Shown here: piece after piece, positions 23,363 through 35,452 of the stretch | How positions within the stretch are numbered: position 1 is the first letter of the stretch | Layout: each line of letters opens with the position of its first letter | Assembly (NCBI RefSeq): GCF_024139115.2 | Contig: NC_085140.1 | Span: 430,341,240-430,405,239, forward strand | DNA length: 64,000 nucleotides | Reading direction: 5' to 3' | From: Armigeres subalbatus | Lineage: Eukaryota > Arthropoda > Insecta > Diptera > Culicidae | Program-made: the position numbers and the translations under genes | The notes under the pieces: model-generated | The model's input: the letters and a program-made list of their open reading frames with translations, nothing else | The model's database searches: none | Told to the model about the DNA's origin: nothing

Positions 23363-23964
23363 GTTTACGGAAAAGCAATATAATATGCAATGAATTGAGA
23401 TAAAGTGTCGGTCTTCTACCGTCGTTTGAGCACACGCGACTGCTGCGTAGAATAGTCACACATATCAAATGCTTTAGCCAAGCAAGTTTTTGGCAGGCAG
23501 AGTGTGATTGATTCACACTCTATACAAATCCGCCCAGCCCTAAATTCGGCATCACTCCCGAATTTAAATTGTATATAATTAACAACAACAACGTTTTTGT
23601 TGGAACACATCGGAGCTGAGAAGAGAGAAGTGAGAAATAAGTACCCTAGCAGCACACAAGTCCTTCATAGGTCAAAGCAACACATATGCTGAATGAAATG
23701 ACTAATTAAAACTTTGTTTAAACAATACTTCAGGCTGGCGCCATGATGTCAATTTCTTAAATCGATCGTCAACTAGATCGATGTTCTTAACACGTTAAAT
23801 TCCGCAATGAAAACTAGTGGTGTGGATTCAAATTAATTTCTCAAAAGTATAACGTGAATCTCTAGTGAAAATTCACAGTGATAAAACACGTTAGATTCAC
23901 GTTCAAAAGAACATTATTCAAGCGTTTAGATTATTTTCACTGTACATTACGGCTCTTGCAAATG

Positions 23965-24136
23965 CTGTAAGGGGAATCATATGCACACACACACATACAC
24001 ACGGACAGACAGACATAAATTCAGCATCTTTGACTCTGAGACTTCGATAAAAAGTTCGATTTCGGAGTGAAACGATGCCTGATGATGAACCTTTCGGTTC
24101 AACTATGATATACCTACCACACCAGAAACGCAAAAA
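23965..24136 (+). repeat. Interspersed mosquito repeat, copy D (truncated, diverged)
   Basis: It keeps the CA microsatellite, CACACGGACAGACAGACAT, AGACTTCGATAAAAAGTTCG and TTTCGGAGTGAAACGATG. The terminal hairpin has decayed to CCTTTCGGTTCAACTATGAT. Confidence 0.6.
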
Positions 24137-25270
24137 TAGAGACGGAAAAAGATAGGATCTCGTTTCTTACTTCTCGTTTCTCGGTCCTCACTTCTGGCCA
24201 TTTTAACCTATTTTAATTAGGTACTTGTTTTTTTAGGCGGTTTCAAATGCATGGAACAAAAACCTATCATTCTCTCCGTACAGTTTCCATTCGTTAATAT
24301 TTTTAACTAAATTGCATCTCACCAATCATTAGCAAGAAAAGAGGCAAAACTAATTTGCGTGACTCGTCTGATGAGGAAAATTGTTCTCCTTCATAGTTTT
24401 TGAAGTGAGGTGGGCTTCCGTTAAAGTTGATTCTGGGACCAATTTTCGGTGCTTTAAATTCAATTTAGTTCAAGTAGTTTCATTAATTTGATGCCAGAGT
24501 TTTGGGAGAGTAATGAAAAGTTTCCGCATTCATTCACTGCAAAAGTACTTAAAAAGGGAAGTTTTTTTTTTCATTTTACTTCCAACTATGATAGGGCTTT
24601 CTATGCAGAAAATGCTTTCTCTATTAATTTCCTGGAATTAGGACAACTGTTCAAGAGCCTAATTTATGCGGAAAGCTAAAAATTATTCAGAATCGTTTAC
24701 ACCTTTTTGGACCGAGGGAGCTCTGGTTCGAACAAAAGCCTCTTCTTTCATTGTAGCCCAATTTAAACTTAGGTCACGTACCCACATTCAATCAAAACTT
24801 CTACCACTTAGAAAATACAGTCAATGTTTGCGCTTGCTTTCATTCAGTTTCCTGGCTCGTATCAATGGGGTGGAACTGCCAACTCGTACTTTGTTTGATC
24901 GGAGCCTGGATAGCGAGTAGAACCTGACCAGACCAAGGCAAGGCAAATAGTATTCAGAGAACGGAAATACGTAAGCGACATTGAACTGGCGGTGCAATTT
25001 ACGGTGCACTTCCGAAGTCCACATACAACAACGGAAGGATCTTAGATGGTCCCAAGGGGTTTCATTATAATTGAATTATTTCCGAACAAATGTGATTGCA
25101 CCGGCCGATGTCATTGATATAGGAAATGCCTTTGAGGAAGGGTTCCCAACAACAAAGAGTTTCTGATCTGTCACTCTAGTTTAAACAAACAATGTGCAAT
25201 CCCTGAAAGAAAGGCAACTGGGCCGTGATGTTTAGAGCATAGAATCATAGTTTGCATAGAGCAAAAAGCC
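24137..25270. other. No recognised gene
   Basis: Frames of 63-84 codons on the plus strand (24488-24920) are unrecognised and lack supporting signals. Confidence 0.4.
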
Positions 25271-25276
25271 GCTCGA

Positions 25277-25342
25277 AAAAACTCAAATGTGCAGCCCAAT
25301 CGGGTTGTACGCAAAGGTGACGTTGAACTACGTAGCTGTATG
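25277..25342 (+). repeat. Second copy of the GCAGCCCAATCGGGTTGTAC repeat
   Basis: Matches 16965-17022, with GTGACGTTGAACTACGTAGC in place of GTGACGTAGGACTACGTAGC. Confidence 0.6.
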
Positions 25343-26104
25343 TAATGTATAGGTTTTCGACTATTCTTTGCGATGAGACCAAACCAAGCGTTTTTCAATC
25401 TGCTTTTGTTGTTTATCCTACGCTCCTGAGATTGAGTGAGCATTACGAAAACTGGTGATGTATATAATTTTTGGACCAACATTTGAAAAGGAAGATAAAA
25501 ATAAAATTTTTAAATAATCGAGGATGAACAACACGTTCACGATGAAAGCGTTCACATATTCAAATTATCGATTGATAAGAACTCGTTAGAGAGTAAGAAT
25601 CGTTCGATAATTGTATCTCGATTCGAAGCATTGGTAAATGCTACTTTTGAACTTATTTTCCTACATAACACCAAAACACAATGTCAAACATCCGAACTTC
25701 ATTGTTGACATTAAATTGGTATTACATTTAATTACATTTGGTTTAAAATTTGAAAAGCACAACACTGGCTGATAGTGTACAGCTGCAACCTTCGCCGACG
25801 CAAACTGGAACAGAGACTAAGTACCCGTCACTAAGTCTGTCTAAGCCCCTGGTGGCTCATTACAAAAAAAGCCCATCGCGAAAGCTGGGCTGTCAACGGC
25901 GTTTGGTGGTCATTCTATGCAGGAAGTCGGAGTAGACGCGACAAAGAAGTTTGACAGTTTATTGATAATAATTATTATTCCTTCACGTGAGTTGCGTTGG
26001 ACTTAGCGTCTACTCCGGCAGACACCTACGAATCAGCAATAACGAGCCAAAGAAAGTTTACCAGACCGCATTCACTGCAGCAGCGAAGAAGATTCTGGTC
26101 CGCG

Positions 26105-26645
26105 ACGTTAGGTATAATGGACGTTAGGCATAATGGAACGTACACACGGTCAAGCAGTTTGACCAACATTGACTCCACCTCTCGTTTATTCAAACATCCA
26201 ACAAGTTTTATCAACAGCGACACGAACAATCAATTTATTCGAGCAACAATATCACACACGAACGACCGAAGCGCCAACTTGAGCACCAACCATCAAAAAA
26301 TATATGGGGGTTTGTGCAACTTCACTACAAATGCTCAAACATGTTCGGCAAACCTTGACTCCACCCCCGACAACTCAAACCAAAATCAAACCAAAATCAA
26401 ACCGTTTTAATTTTTTCCAACCGAGCCGCCAACTGTCAAATTGTTGTTCGAACAACTTCACACACGTTCAAACAAAGCAGCAACCGAAGCGTTTTCTTGG
26501 GGGTGGAGTCAATGTTCGTCGAACTGCTTGACTGGTGTGTACGTTGCATAACGGACGATAGGCATAATGTATGTTAAGCCTAACGTTCATCATGCCTAAC
26601 ATACTTATGCCTGACGTATTTATTCCTAACGTACTTATGCCTAAC
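26105..26645. repeat. Short CGTTAGGCATAATGG array split by an inserted element
   Basis: Units such as ACGTTAGGTATAATGG and ACGTTAGGCATAATGG precede the insertion. GATAGGCATAATGTATG and inverted units (CATGCCTAACATACTTATG, TATGCCTAACGGGG) follow it at 26547-26645. Confidence 0.6.
26137..26545. mobile_element. MITE-like element with 44-bp inverted repeats
   Basis: The left end AACGTACACACGGTCAAGC, then AGTTTGACCAACATTGACTC, is inverted on the right (GAGTCAATGTTCGTCGAACT, GCTTGACTGGTGTGTACGTT) with a few mismatches. GGTGGAGTCAA/TTGACTCCACC words also occur internally. The CA-rich interior gives a spurious 137-codon frame rich in Ser, Thr and Asn. Confidence 0.75.
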
Positions 26646-26789
26646 GGGGTATATCCGAAGATATCCGAGCTCCTCGATTGGCATCAATAGACGTAAGAAG
26701 AAGCTGGCGTCAAACGCCCCAAGCTTTCGAGAGAAAACGCACGTTTAAGTTAGCAGAAACGAACTGCACCAGCTAAAAGCCCTGCAATG

Positions 26790-26902
26790 GCGGACATAAG
26801 AAGCTTTCAGTTAATAACTAAAGAAATGCTAATAGATTGCTAATAGAATAGTTGAAAAGCAGGCCAAGTTCCAGTTGGAATGTAGTGCTATGGAAGAAGA
26901 AG
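26790..26902 (+). repeat. SINE/LINE 3' tail fragment
   Basis: GCTAATAGAATAGTTGAAAA, GCAGGCCAAGTTCCAGTTGG, AATGTAGTGC and GAAGAAGAAG resemble the GAAGAAG-tailed SINE body at 20887, with a different mid-section. Confidence 0.5.
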
Positions 26903-27000
26903 TTTGCGTGCACTTACGAGATTGACTGATTCACCGAAACCCAGTGCTAAACTGTTAGCAAGTTTTTAATAGTAAACATTATCATATATAGATATTATAC

Positions 27001-27178
27001 ACACTAGAGTCAGTTTTTACGCGGAGAAAATGGGCCGCGTAAATTAAAACAACGTAAAAGAACGCGTAAATCCCAAAATATGTCTAAATAAACCGCGGAA
27101 ATCCAGAAATTCGAATGAAAAAAATCGCATAAAAAGCGATGCCTGTAAAAATAACCGCGTAAAAACGACTTCAGTGTA
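27001..27178. mobile_element. MITE-like element, ACACT-GTCAGTTTTTACGCGG ends
   Basis: The left end ACACTAGAGTCAGTTTTTAC is the near-complement of the right end GTAAAAACGACTTCAGTGT, with GCGG/CCGC just inside. The interior repeats CGCGTAAA words. A relative is at 43908-44032. Adjacent TA bases suit Tc1/mariner-type insertion. Confidence 0.65.
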
Positions 27179-27189
27179 TATCAGGTATG

Positions 27190-27354
27190 AAGCGTTGACT
27201 CATCCTTGATCGAATGGTCGAAGAAAATTGAAAATCCATGGAGAAACGGCTGAGATATTAACGATCAAAGTCTATCATATTTTCGTGACGTTTTTCAATT
27301 TTTTGCAATCGTAAAGTGTACCCCAATATTGAAAAGACAGACGTAGTTCTACGT
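27190..27354 (+). repeat. Dispersed 170-bp repeat, copy 2
   Basis: Collinear with 19985-20150, ending GACAGACGTAGTTCTACGTC. It immediately follows the 27001-27178 element. Confidence 0.75.
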
Positions 27355-27640
27355 CAAAAAAAAGTTTCACAGTTGGGTGAAACTTCTGATAGAAATCATT
27401 TTAACATTCTATGACCATTTAAGATGGCCTGTGCGGTGAATAAAATATTGTCAGAAAATTCTTGTTCGTTCTCAAGACAGACGGGACTGCATGAATGATC
27501 CATAACCGTGCGAGTCGTGGAACGTTAAGAAATTCCTCCAGAAAGTCGTCATGGAATTCCTTCAGAAAATTCTTTAGTAAATACTACGGAAATTTAATTT
27601 CTCCAGAAATTTCAACAGAATTTCCTTCCTTAAGTCCAAA

Positions 27641-29790
27641 GGATAGGAAGCATATTTTGATAGATTCTCTTAACAACTGTGAATATTTAGTTCCAATGTT
27701 TGACCATGTTTTCGTGCGATGAGTTTGGCTCATTGGTTTTTTCTCTGGTTTGGTTTTTTTTTCTGTTATACAAATATCAAGTCAATCATTATAAAATAAG
27801 TTCTTTTCACAATGGCTTGAAGCTCTAATTCTCCTCAATACTATCCCCCGATCATAGTAATAATAGCAGCAAACATACAGCATACTGTTCCACCGGGAAT
27901 TTGTTTCATCGCTTATCATAGACACAATATGGCCTTGTTATTTTGCTTCAACAGTCGTTCCTACAACTGCATCAGCTCTCCTGTTTAACTAAGAAACCTT
28001 CTGCACAGCTACCGGTACGAACTGTTGCTAAATCTGCAACATAGTTACTCCCTGCCCTGCAACGTGCAGCTGCCTCCGGGGGTTTGAAGATAAGAAAATA
28101 TTTACGATATGTCTCCTTCACACAATTGCACCCCCACACTCGAGAACGGCATCGACGATGACTGGGTATGAGACAAAGCGACAGCTGCCAAGATTTGCTC
28201 TTTCGGTGAATCTGCTGGTCTGCTAGGTACCAACATCGTACGGAAGACGTTCCTCCACTCTTGATCTTGGTGCAGCGTGCATCTAACTAAGCTCCAGGTC
28301 CATTGCAGAGAATATGAATTGAGAGTAAACGCTTATCCTTTCCGTTAGTACAGTGGATGTGAAACCTAAGCACAAGAAGTGCAATTCATCTTTCTTCACA
28401 GTTCGGCTTCCGTTTCAATTGACTTCTGATCGACTGGAATAATGTTTGGATAGGGCTGTGTATTTACCTCCCGGGGACACCTTGATTGAATGCTTTTAAT
28501 CCGACGGATATGAGTTGCCGATCGGAGGCAAAATTTTCAGTACGAAGCACTTCGTGCTGATTCTATTTCATTCAAACACAGAAAAAATCTCCCATTTTCC
28601 GTAGACCTCAACCCGAATTCCGACACTCTGACTTGATGCGGAAAATTATTGCACCGAAACCCTCTTGAGGACTGTCGTTAGCACACTACCGTCAATAGAG
28701 TCGTCGTCAGCTTTTTTTTGCGCAAAAGAGAGTTGGCGAAGGAATTGGACCGAAAGCAAAGCATTAGTGAATCAATGTTCAATAATGTTTATTCAACAGA
28801 TGACATCCTTTGCGAGGGTTATGTCGCCTAGGAAGGGTATTTCTGAAACTCTCGTAGAATATTAAAGAGTTGACAACAGATGATAACTCGTGATGCTGTT
28901 TTACAATAGAAATAGTATTGCCACGGGTTTATTTGCGTAAAATAGAAACATTTAATCTATTTTGAATTACTATATAAAGTAAAAAAATTACAAAGTAGCC
29001 ACCCAGCGCAGAAATAATGCTAGAAAAAATAGAATCATCGGGAGAACGTCGAAAATTACGATGTTTTATGTGCTCGAGAATTTATTATGAATTTTTTATA
29101 AATAATTGAAGAAGCACGAATAAATGTTACCTTGTACAATAACAACAAAAAAATGCTTGTAGAATATTTTTTGATATTATTATAAATCTAAGGAGAATTA
29201 ATCAGTTTCCACTGGCACAACTATCCTCAAGTGTTGAAATCATATTCTCAAGCTTCAAAATCCGACTGATCAATGTTTCTGAAAGTATGCAGAAAGCCAC
29301 TAAAACGCGCCTTCAATCTGATGGAGGCAAATATATGAGTTAGTTCTTAGGGGGATGCGCCATGCGTCGATGTTTTATTTATTGTGCCGCAAATTTGAAA
29401 CTACATAAATGGATGATTGGATAGGCCCTTTGTTGAAATTAAATCAATACTTTTCATTGAAGATTCAAAATTTTCAAGATAACGAAATACAACGTGGTGA
29501 CTTAAAAAAATTATATGGATCAGTGCCGGTGGTTTGGAAAATTTCATTTCTGTTTTCTACTTTGAACTAAGTTCATCTCGAGTCAACTTTCTCTTATACA
29601 AACAGTGGTCCTGTAAAGAACCAATTTAGGTTTTTTTCAATTATGCGCGTTTTGAATCACTTTTAGCAACAAAACCAAAGTCAGAATCTTGCAAGAAATT
29701 TATTTTGTTTGCCGACGAAGCATCACAACGATTTACCTTCAAATTGCTGAAGACGCCGCGCCACCTCAGTGAATAAATTTTTTGCAGGAT
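27641..29790. other. No recognised gene
   Basis: Preceded by a small GGAATTCC-type degenerate patch at 27515-27640. The rest is AT-rich to average composition. A palindrome near 28538 (GTACGAAGCACTTCGTGC) is the only structure noted. Short frames (for example 28665-28865) are unrecognised. Confidence 0.4.
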
Positions 29791-29796
29791 CCAACT

Positions 29797-30012
29797 GCAC
29801 TCCAACTTTCACCTACTCAGTGACTGAGTAAAATTGTATTGCCATCTCTTTTCTTTCCACGGAAATTTTACTCAATTTCCATCAAAAGCAGGATTACTCA
29901 TAGTTTTGAGTTGTCCCACTTTTAACGGTAATTGAGTAAAATTTTCGTGGGAAGAAAAGAGAGGGCAATACCATTTTACTCAGTCACTGAGTAGGTGAAA
30001 GTGAGCGTGTGC
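29797..30012. mobile_element. Hairpin MITE of the ACTCAGTNACTGAGT family, copy 1
   Basis: Both arms carry CTTTCACCTACTCAGTGACT, GAGTAAAAT, TATTGCC, TCTCTTTTCTT and ACTCAATT over about 85 bp. They close on a GAGTTGTCCCAC-type centre. The palindromic ACTCAGTGACTGAGT is internal to each arm. A related copy is 50195-51038. Confidence 0.75.
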
Positions 30013-31519
30013 CGACGGCGGCCGCTCGGACCGATGCTGACGCCATAGAATTTTCTTCAGTTACAATCGAATAAATTAAATGTCACATCTCCCTCCAAAG
30101 CGCGCTTGTGATAAGAATCAAGTGAGGAAATTTTAATTTGGCTGACGCCATTAATTCGAAAAATTAAGTTAAAGTATCGCTCTCCAACGCGCGCTTGCGA
30201 TTCTGCTACTGAAGGGCAACTTTCTGCTGTCGCCAAACGATTAAGTTTTGCACTTTGAAGACAATTCATCACGGATCAACCTTCACTTGTAATAAATGGT
30301 GGCCAGGAAAAAATCGATGTCATTTCCAATCACTAACAAAAGAAACGATTTATTTTTGGTATATTGTTATAGATTGTTACTTACCAAGGCTTACCAAGGC
30401 AAGGCTCTCACTCTTTCCGTTTCTCATGTAACATTTTTGAGCCTGAATAGAACCGATTTACTTTTAATCATTTAATATACAAGAAATATTTAACTTCAAT
30501 GCTGCTGCTGGCCGACCACACGATGGTTCACCACTAAACAGCAGCAGATGCATCGTTTAAGGTGAAGTTCGGCGTGCTACCTAGTACGTCAACGGCAAAA
30601 ATCAATTTTCTGCAGCAACCACTTTAACGACCGCAACCGATGTCGATGCTGGGACAGCTCTCTTCAGAGCCTCGAATAAAATGGCTCGCATGGGTGGGAA
30701 AGCAGCTTCTTCTATCCAATGATGAAAGTCCATTAGCACCACCCCTTTGTTAATCGTCATGGATTATTATATACATCCTTTACGAAGGGGTTACATTTTT
30801 TGATAGCTTTGCTTTCTCGCTGAAATATTCTCGCTGTTAGTGGTTGTGAAGGCAAATCAAGCGTAAATAGGTTCTTTTCAAGACAAGTAAGTTTCTATGA
30901 TGTATCGTGCCCCTGGGGGTGTGTAGCCGGCATGGAGCGATCCATATATAAAACCATGTGGCTTAAGCGCCACTCCACAAGGGATACCATGGCCCAAGTT
31001 AATTTGCCCGGAAGAGACTCTCTCAAGGCGAGTCCGTTTAAATTTTCCCGATAAGGATTTATTGATCGGTCCAGCCAGCAACTACGAAAAGTGCCAAATC
31101 GGCTCCACCCTATCTTCCATCCATACCTTACAGCCACATCATACACTCAAAGAGACGGTGAGAGCCCACTAGAACCTAATACTCTCTAAGCTTGAGTGAC
31201 GCTCTCATCATCGGCAGACTCTCTCCTCTCACCAACAACCATCAATGAGTTGGAAGCAACATAACACACCACAGTCAAACTCGCAAAGAGGACGGAACTC
31301 GAAATCAACAAACAATATCGCGCGGTGACGTTAAACACAATCAATTAACTAATTGACTAGGGAAACTCATAGAAACATTTTATTTAAATAACAGTTTTTT
31401 ATTTACTTATACTAACAGGGGCACATATTGATTCGGGGTTTGGGTTTTGTACGGTTTAGTGTTTGTGTTCGTTCATACATGTCTGACTCATATTTTGTGT
31501 GCAACTCTCTTCTTTATTC
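30013..31519. other. Unassigned; possible LTR-like stretch
   Basis: A TATA-like CCATATATAAAACC lies at 30946-30959 in less AT-rich sequence (30890-31290). Arg/Leu/Ser-rich text there could be an old LTR or leader, but no paired LTR, primer-binding site or TG...CA boundary was found. A weak GCGCGC-box relative (AAATGGCTCGCATGGG, GGAAAGCAGC) is at 30680-30710. Confidence 0.3.
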
Positions 31520-31850
31520 GGGTGTATTCAAATATTACGTAACGCGAAAAACGTTGTTTTTAAGAACTCCTTACCCCCTCGTAACAATCTGTAACAACAT
31601 TCAGGACTACATCCACCCCTAGGCGTAACGAACACATTTTTTTCAATCTTGTTTTTGGTAAAATTTGAAACACGATACAATAAATTATTATTTATTGTAT
31701 ATTTTATGCTATTTTTAAGGTAATAAATATATATTTTAAATATTTCTTCCCTATGTAATTATTTTTTTACGCGTAACAATATCTCGAAAATCCCCCACCC
31801 ACTATATTTTGCGTAGCAAGTCGTAACAAAAATTAAACCCCCTACTGCGT

Positions 31851-34800
31851 GGCACGGCAAATTCTGGGTACCCAATACCTTGTGTAGACAAGATCGTATA
31901 TGATGTCACATAAGATACTAAAGTGATGGCATCCAGGTACTTCCCCATACAATATGAACGTATATCGTCTCCACTTTAGCATCTAGGGCATCATACATAC
32001 GGTTTTGTGTTGACTGGGTAAAGCGTACCATTGGTACTTCACGTACCTGAAGAAATAAAATAGACTACATCTAGCGGACCTTACCCTCTTACCCAGCAAC
32101 TCCTATCCCTACCTGACCGTAGTGCTTGCCGGGATACGAGCAACCTTGGGAAAGATCGAGTAACTGACAGGGAAAGGGGGTTTGCTCCTCTCCGGAGGTG
32201 CAAATCTTACTGAGTGTGTGTTCTCCATGTTAGGATCGGCTCACAACAGCGTCTGTTCTCCATGTTAGGGGCGGCTGATCATCGTCCGAGTGCCAGCGAG
32301 GGACTCTAAGTGAAACTGTGCACCATGGTCCACCGGGAATAAGGAGGAATGGTCCTCTGGAAATTTAGGGGGTTTGGTGTCAGGCCCTGCAAGCCAGCAA
32401 AAAAAAACTCACGCGACGAACAATCAACAAGAGAGTACGGACCGGAACCATCGGCGAAGACCACTGCGACGAAAAGGGACTAGCGATTGGAAACTCGGTT
32501 CGTGGAACTGCAAATCTCTCAACTTCATCGGGAGCACACGCATACTCGCCGATGTGCTCAAGGACCGTGGATTCGGCATCGTAGCGCTGCAGGAGGTTTG
32601 TTGGAAGGGATCAATGGTGCGAACGTTTAGAGGTAATCATTCCATCTACCAGAGCTGCGGCAACACACACGAGCTGGGAACAGCTTTCATAGTGATGGGC
32701 GACATGCAAAAGCGCGTGATCGGGTGGTGGCCGATCAACGAGAGAATGTGCAGGTTAAGGATCAAAGGCTGGTTCTTCAACTTCAGCATAATCAACGTCC
32801 ATAGCCCACACTCCGGAAGCACTGATGATGATAAGGACGCATTCTACGCGCAGCTGGAACGTGAATACGATAGCTGACCAAGCCACGACGTCAAAATCAT
32901 CATAGGAGATTTGAACGCTCAGGTTGGCCAAGAGGAGGAGTTTAGACCGACTATTGGGAAGTTCAGCGCACATCGGCTGACGAACGAAAACGGCCTACGA
33001 CTAATTGATTTTGCCGCCTTCAAGAATATAGCCATTCGCAGCACCTACTTTCAACACAGCCTTCCGTATCGGTACACCTGGAGATCACCACTGCAGACAG
33101 AATCACAAATCGACCACGTTCTGATTGATGGACGGCACTTCTCCGACATTATCGACGTCAGGACATATCGTGGCGCTAACATCGACTCTGACCACTATCT
33201 GGTGATGGTGAAACTGCGCCCAAAACTATCCGTCATCAACAATGTTCGGTACCGACGACCGCCGCGATACGACCTAGAGCGACTGAAGCAACCTGATGTC
33301 GCCACTGCATACGCGCAGCATCTCGAGGCAGCGTTGCCGGAAGAGGGTGAGCTCGATGGGGCCCCTCTTGAGGACTGCTGGAATACAGTTAAAGCAGCCA
33401 TTAACGACGCAGCGGAGAACAACGTCGGGTATATAGGACGAAGTCGACGAAATGATTGGTTCGACGAAGAGTGCAAACAGGAGGAGGAGAAGGACGCAGC
33501 GCGGGCAGTCGCGCTGCAGCAAGGTACCCAGCAGAACGTGAAACGTTATAGACGGAAGCAGTAGACCCGCCTTTTTCAGGAGAAGAAACGCCGCCTGGAA
33601 GAAGCGGAGTGCGAGGAGATGGAACAGCTGTGCCGTTCTCAAGAAACACGCAAGTTCTACCAGAAGCTCAACGCATCCCACAAAGGCTTCGTGCCGCGAG
33701 CCGAAATGTACCGGAATAAGGATGGGAGCATCTTGACGGACGAACGTGTGGTGATCGAAAGGTGGAAGCAGCACTACGAGGAACATCTGAATGGCACTGA
33801 GAATACAGGCAGTGAAAATCAAGGCAGCGGTGGAGATGACTACGTCAGTTCAGCAGACGATGGAAGCCAACCAGCCCCCACCTTGAGGGAAGTTAAGGAT
33901 GCCATCCAACAGCTAAAGACCAATAAAGCAGCTGGAAAGGATGGTATCGGAGCTGAGCTCATCAAGATGGGCCCGGAAAAGCTAGCCACTTGCCTGCACA
34001 AATTGATAGTCAGAATATGGGAAACTGAACAGCTACCGGAGGAGTGGAAGGAAGGGGTTATATGCCCCATCTACAAGAAAGGCGACAAGCTGGAGTGTGA
34101 GAACTTTCGAGCGATCACCATCCTTAATGCTGCCTACAAAGTGATATCCCAGATCATCTTCCGTCGTCTGTCACCATTAGTGAATGAGTTCGTGGGAAGT
34201 TATCAAGCCGGCTTCGTTGACGGCCGCTCGACAACGGACCAGATCTTTACTGTATGGCAAATCCTTCAAAAATGCCGTGAATACCAGGTCCCAACGTATC
34301 ATCTGTTCGTTGATTTCAAGGCGGCATACGACAGTATAGACCGCGTAGAGCTATGGAAAATTATGGACGAGAACAGCTTCCCTGGGAAGCTTACCAGACT
34401 GATCCAAGCAACGGTGGATGGTGTGCAAAAATGTGTGAAGATTTCGGGCGAACACTGCAGTTCGTTCGAATCGCACCGGGGACTAAGACAAGGTGATGGA
34501 CTTTCGTGCCTGTTGTTCAACATTGCGCTAGAAGGTGTCATGCGGAGAGCCAGGTGTAACAGCCGGGGTACGATTTTCAACAGATCCAGTCAATTTATTT
34601 GTTTCGCGGATGACATGGACATTGTCGGCCGAACATTTGCAAAGGTGGCAGAACTGTACACCCGCCTGAAACGTGAATCAGCAAAAGTTGGACTGGTGGT
34701 GAATGCCTCAAAGACAAAGTACATGCTTGTGGGCGGAACAGAGAAGCAGTGTTACGATAGACGGGGATACCTTCGAGGTGGTCGAGGAATTCGTCTACCT

Positions 34801-35415
34801 CGGATCCTTGCTAACGGCTGATAACAATGTTAGTCGTGAAATACGAAGGCGCATCATCTGTGAAAGTCGGGCCTACTACGGGCTCCAGAAGAAACTGTGG
34901 TCAAAAAAGATTCGTCACCGCACCAAATGTGTCGTGTACAAGACGCTGATAAGACCGGTTGTCCTCTACGGACATGAAACATGGACAATGCTCGAGGAGG
35001 ACTTGCAAGCACTCGGAGTATTCGAGAGACGGTTAGGACGCTTAGGACCATCTTTGGCGGTGTGCAAGAAGACGGTATGTGGCGGCGAAGAATGAACCAC
35101 GAGCTCGCCCAGCACTACGGCGAACCCAGTATCCAGAAGGTAGTTAAAGCCGGAAGGCTACGATGGGTCGGGCATGTTGCAAGAATTCCGGACAGCAACT
35201 CTGCAAAGATGGTGTTCGCTTCCGATTCGGCAGGTACGAGACGGCTTGGAGCACGGCGAGCGAGATGGACAGACCAGGTGCCAAACGACTTGGCGAGCGT
35301 GGGGCGCATTCGAGGATGGAGAGATGCGGCCTCGAACCGTGTATTGTGGCGTCAAATTGTTGATTCAGTGTTATCTGTTTAGATGTAAACTAAATAAATG
35401 AAATAAAAATGAATG
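31851..35415 (+). mobile_element. RTE-clade non-LTR retrotransposon, apparently complete at both ends
   Basis: A 3.57-kb insertion bounded by an exact 15-bp direct repeat, AACCCCCTACTGCGT, at 31836-31850 and 35416-35430. The 5' region (31851-32370) includes a 39-bp tandem repeat containing GTTCTCCATGTTAGG (two copies, about 32217-32283). One open reading region follows with an AP-type endonuclease then a reverse transcriptase. The 3' end is an A-rich string of AAATAAATGAAATAAAAATG, as RTE elements have short 3' repeats instead of long poly(A). Aedes RTE elements such as JAM1 have this plan. The family assignment is by protein style only. Confidence 0.85.
32374..35382 (+). pseudogene. RTE endonuclease-reverse transcriptase polyprotein, broken
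   Basis: The endonuclease domain begins about 32480 with GSWNCKSLN and continues through LQEVCWKG, INVHSPHSG, GDLNAQVG, TWRSP, QIDHVLIDGRHFSDI and the terminal catalytic SDHYLV. The RT domain (about 33880-34800) has KAAGKDGIGAELIK, FRAITILNAAYK, SYQAGFVDGRSTTDQ, FVDFKAAYDSI, LRQGDGLS and FADDMD. A C-terminal region has TLIRPVVLYGHETW and WVGHVARIP. The copy is dead. There is an in-frame TGA at 32875 (CGA in relatives would read Arg), a TAG at 33562, a frameshift near 34745 and a second near 35035. After the last shift the frame runs to a stop at 35382. The motifs are otherwise well kept, so inactivation is fairly recent. Confidence 0.85.
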
Positions 35416-35452
35416 AACCCCCTACTGCGTTACGTAATATTTGAATATACCC

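Larger units (their letters stand above)
31520..35452. mobile_element. Harbinger-like MITE interrupted by an RTE insertion
   Basis: The left end GGGTGTATTCAAATATTACG and the right end CGTAATATTTGAATATACCC are inverted (one mismatch plus the next TAACGC/GCGTTA). Subtracting the RTE leaves an element of about 350 bp. TTC occurs on both outer flanks (31517-31519, 35453-35455), compatible with a 3-bp duplication. The core ATTACGTAA is shared with the MITE at 19787. Confidence 0.7.

Noticed and set aside
25997..26410. 137-codon Ser/Thr/Asn-rich plus-strand frame
   Set aside because: Most of it lies inside the inverted-repeat element at 26137-26545 and overlaps other frames.
30890..31290. Solo LTR with TATA box at 30946
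   Set aside because: No TG...CA ends, target duplication or partner LTR could be located. Kept only as a low-confidence note.
33195..33822. Minus-strand frames of 82-182 codons within the retrotransposon
   Set aside because: They are antisense shadows of the endonuclease-reverse transcriptase frame.
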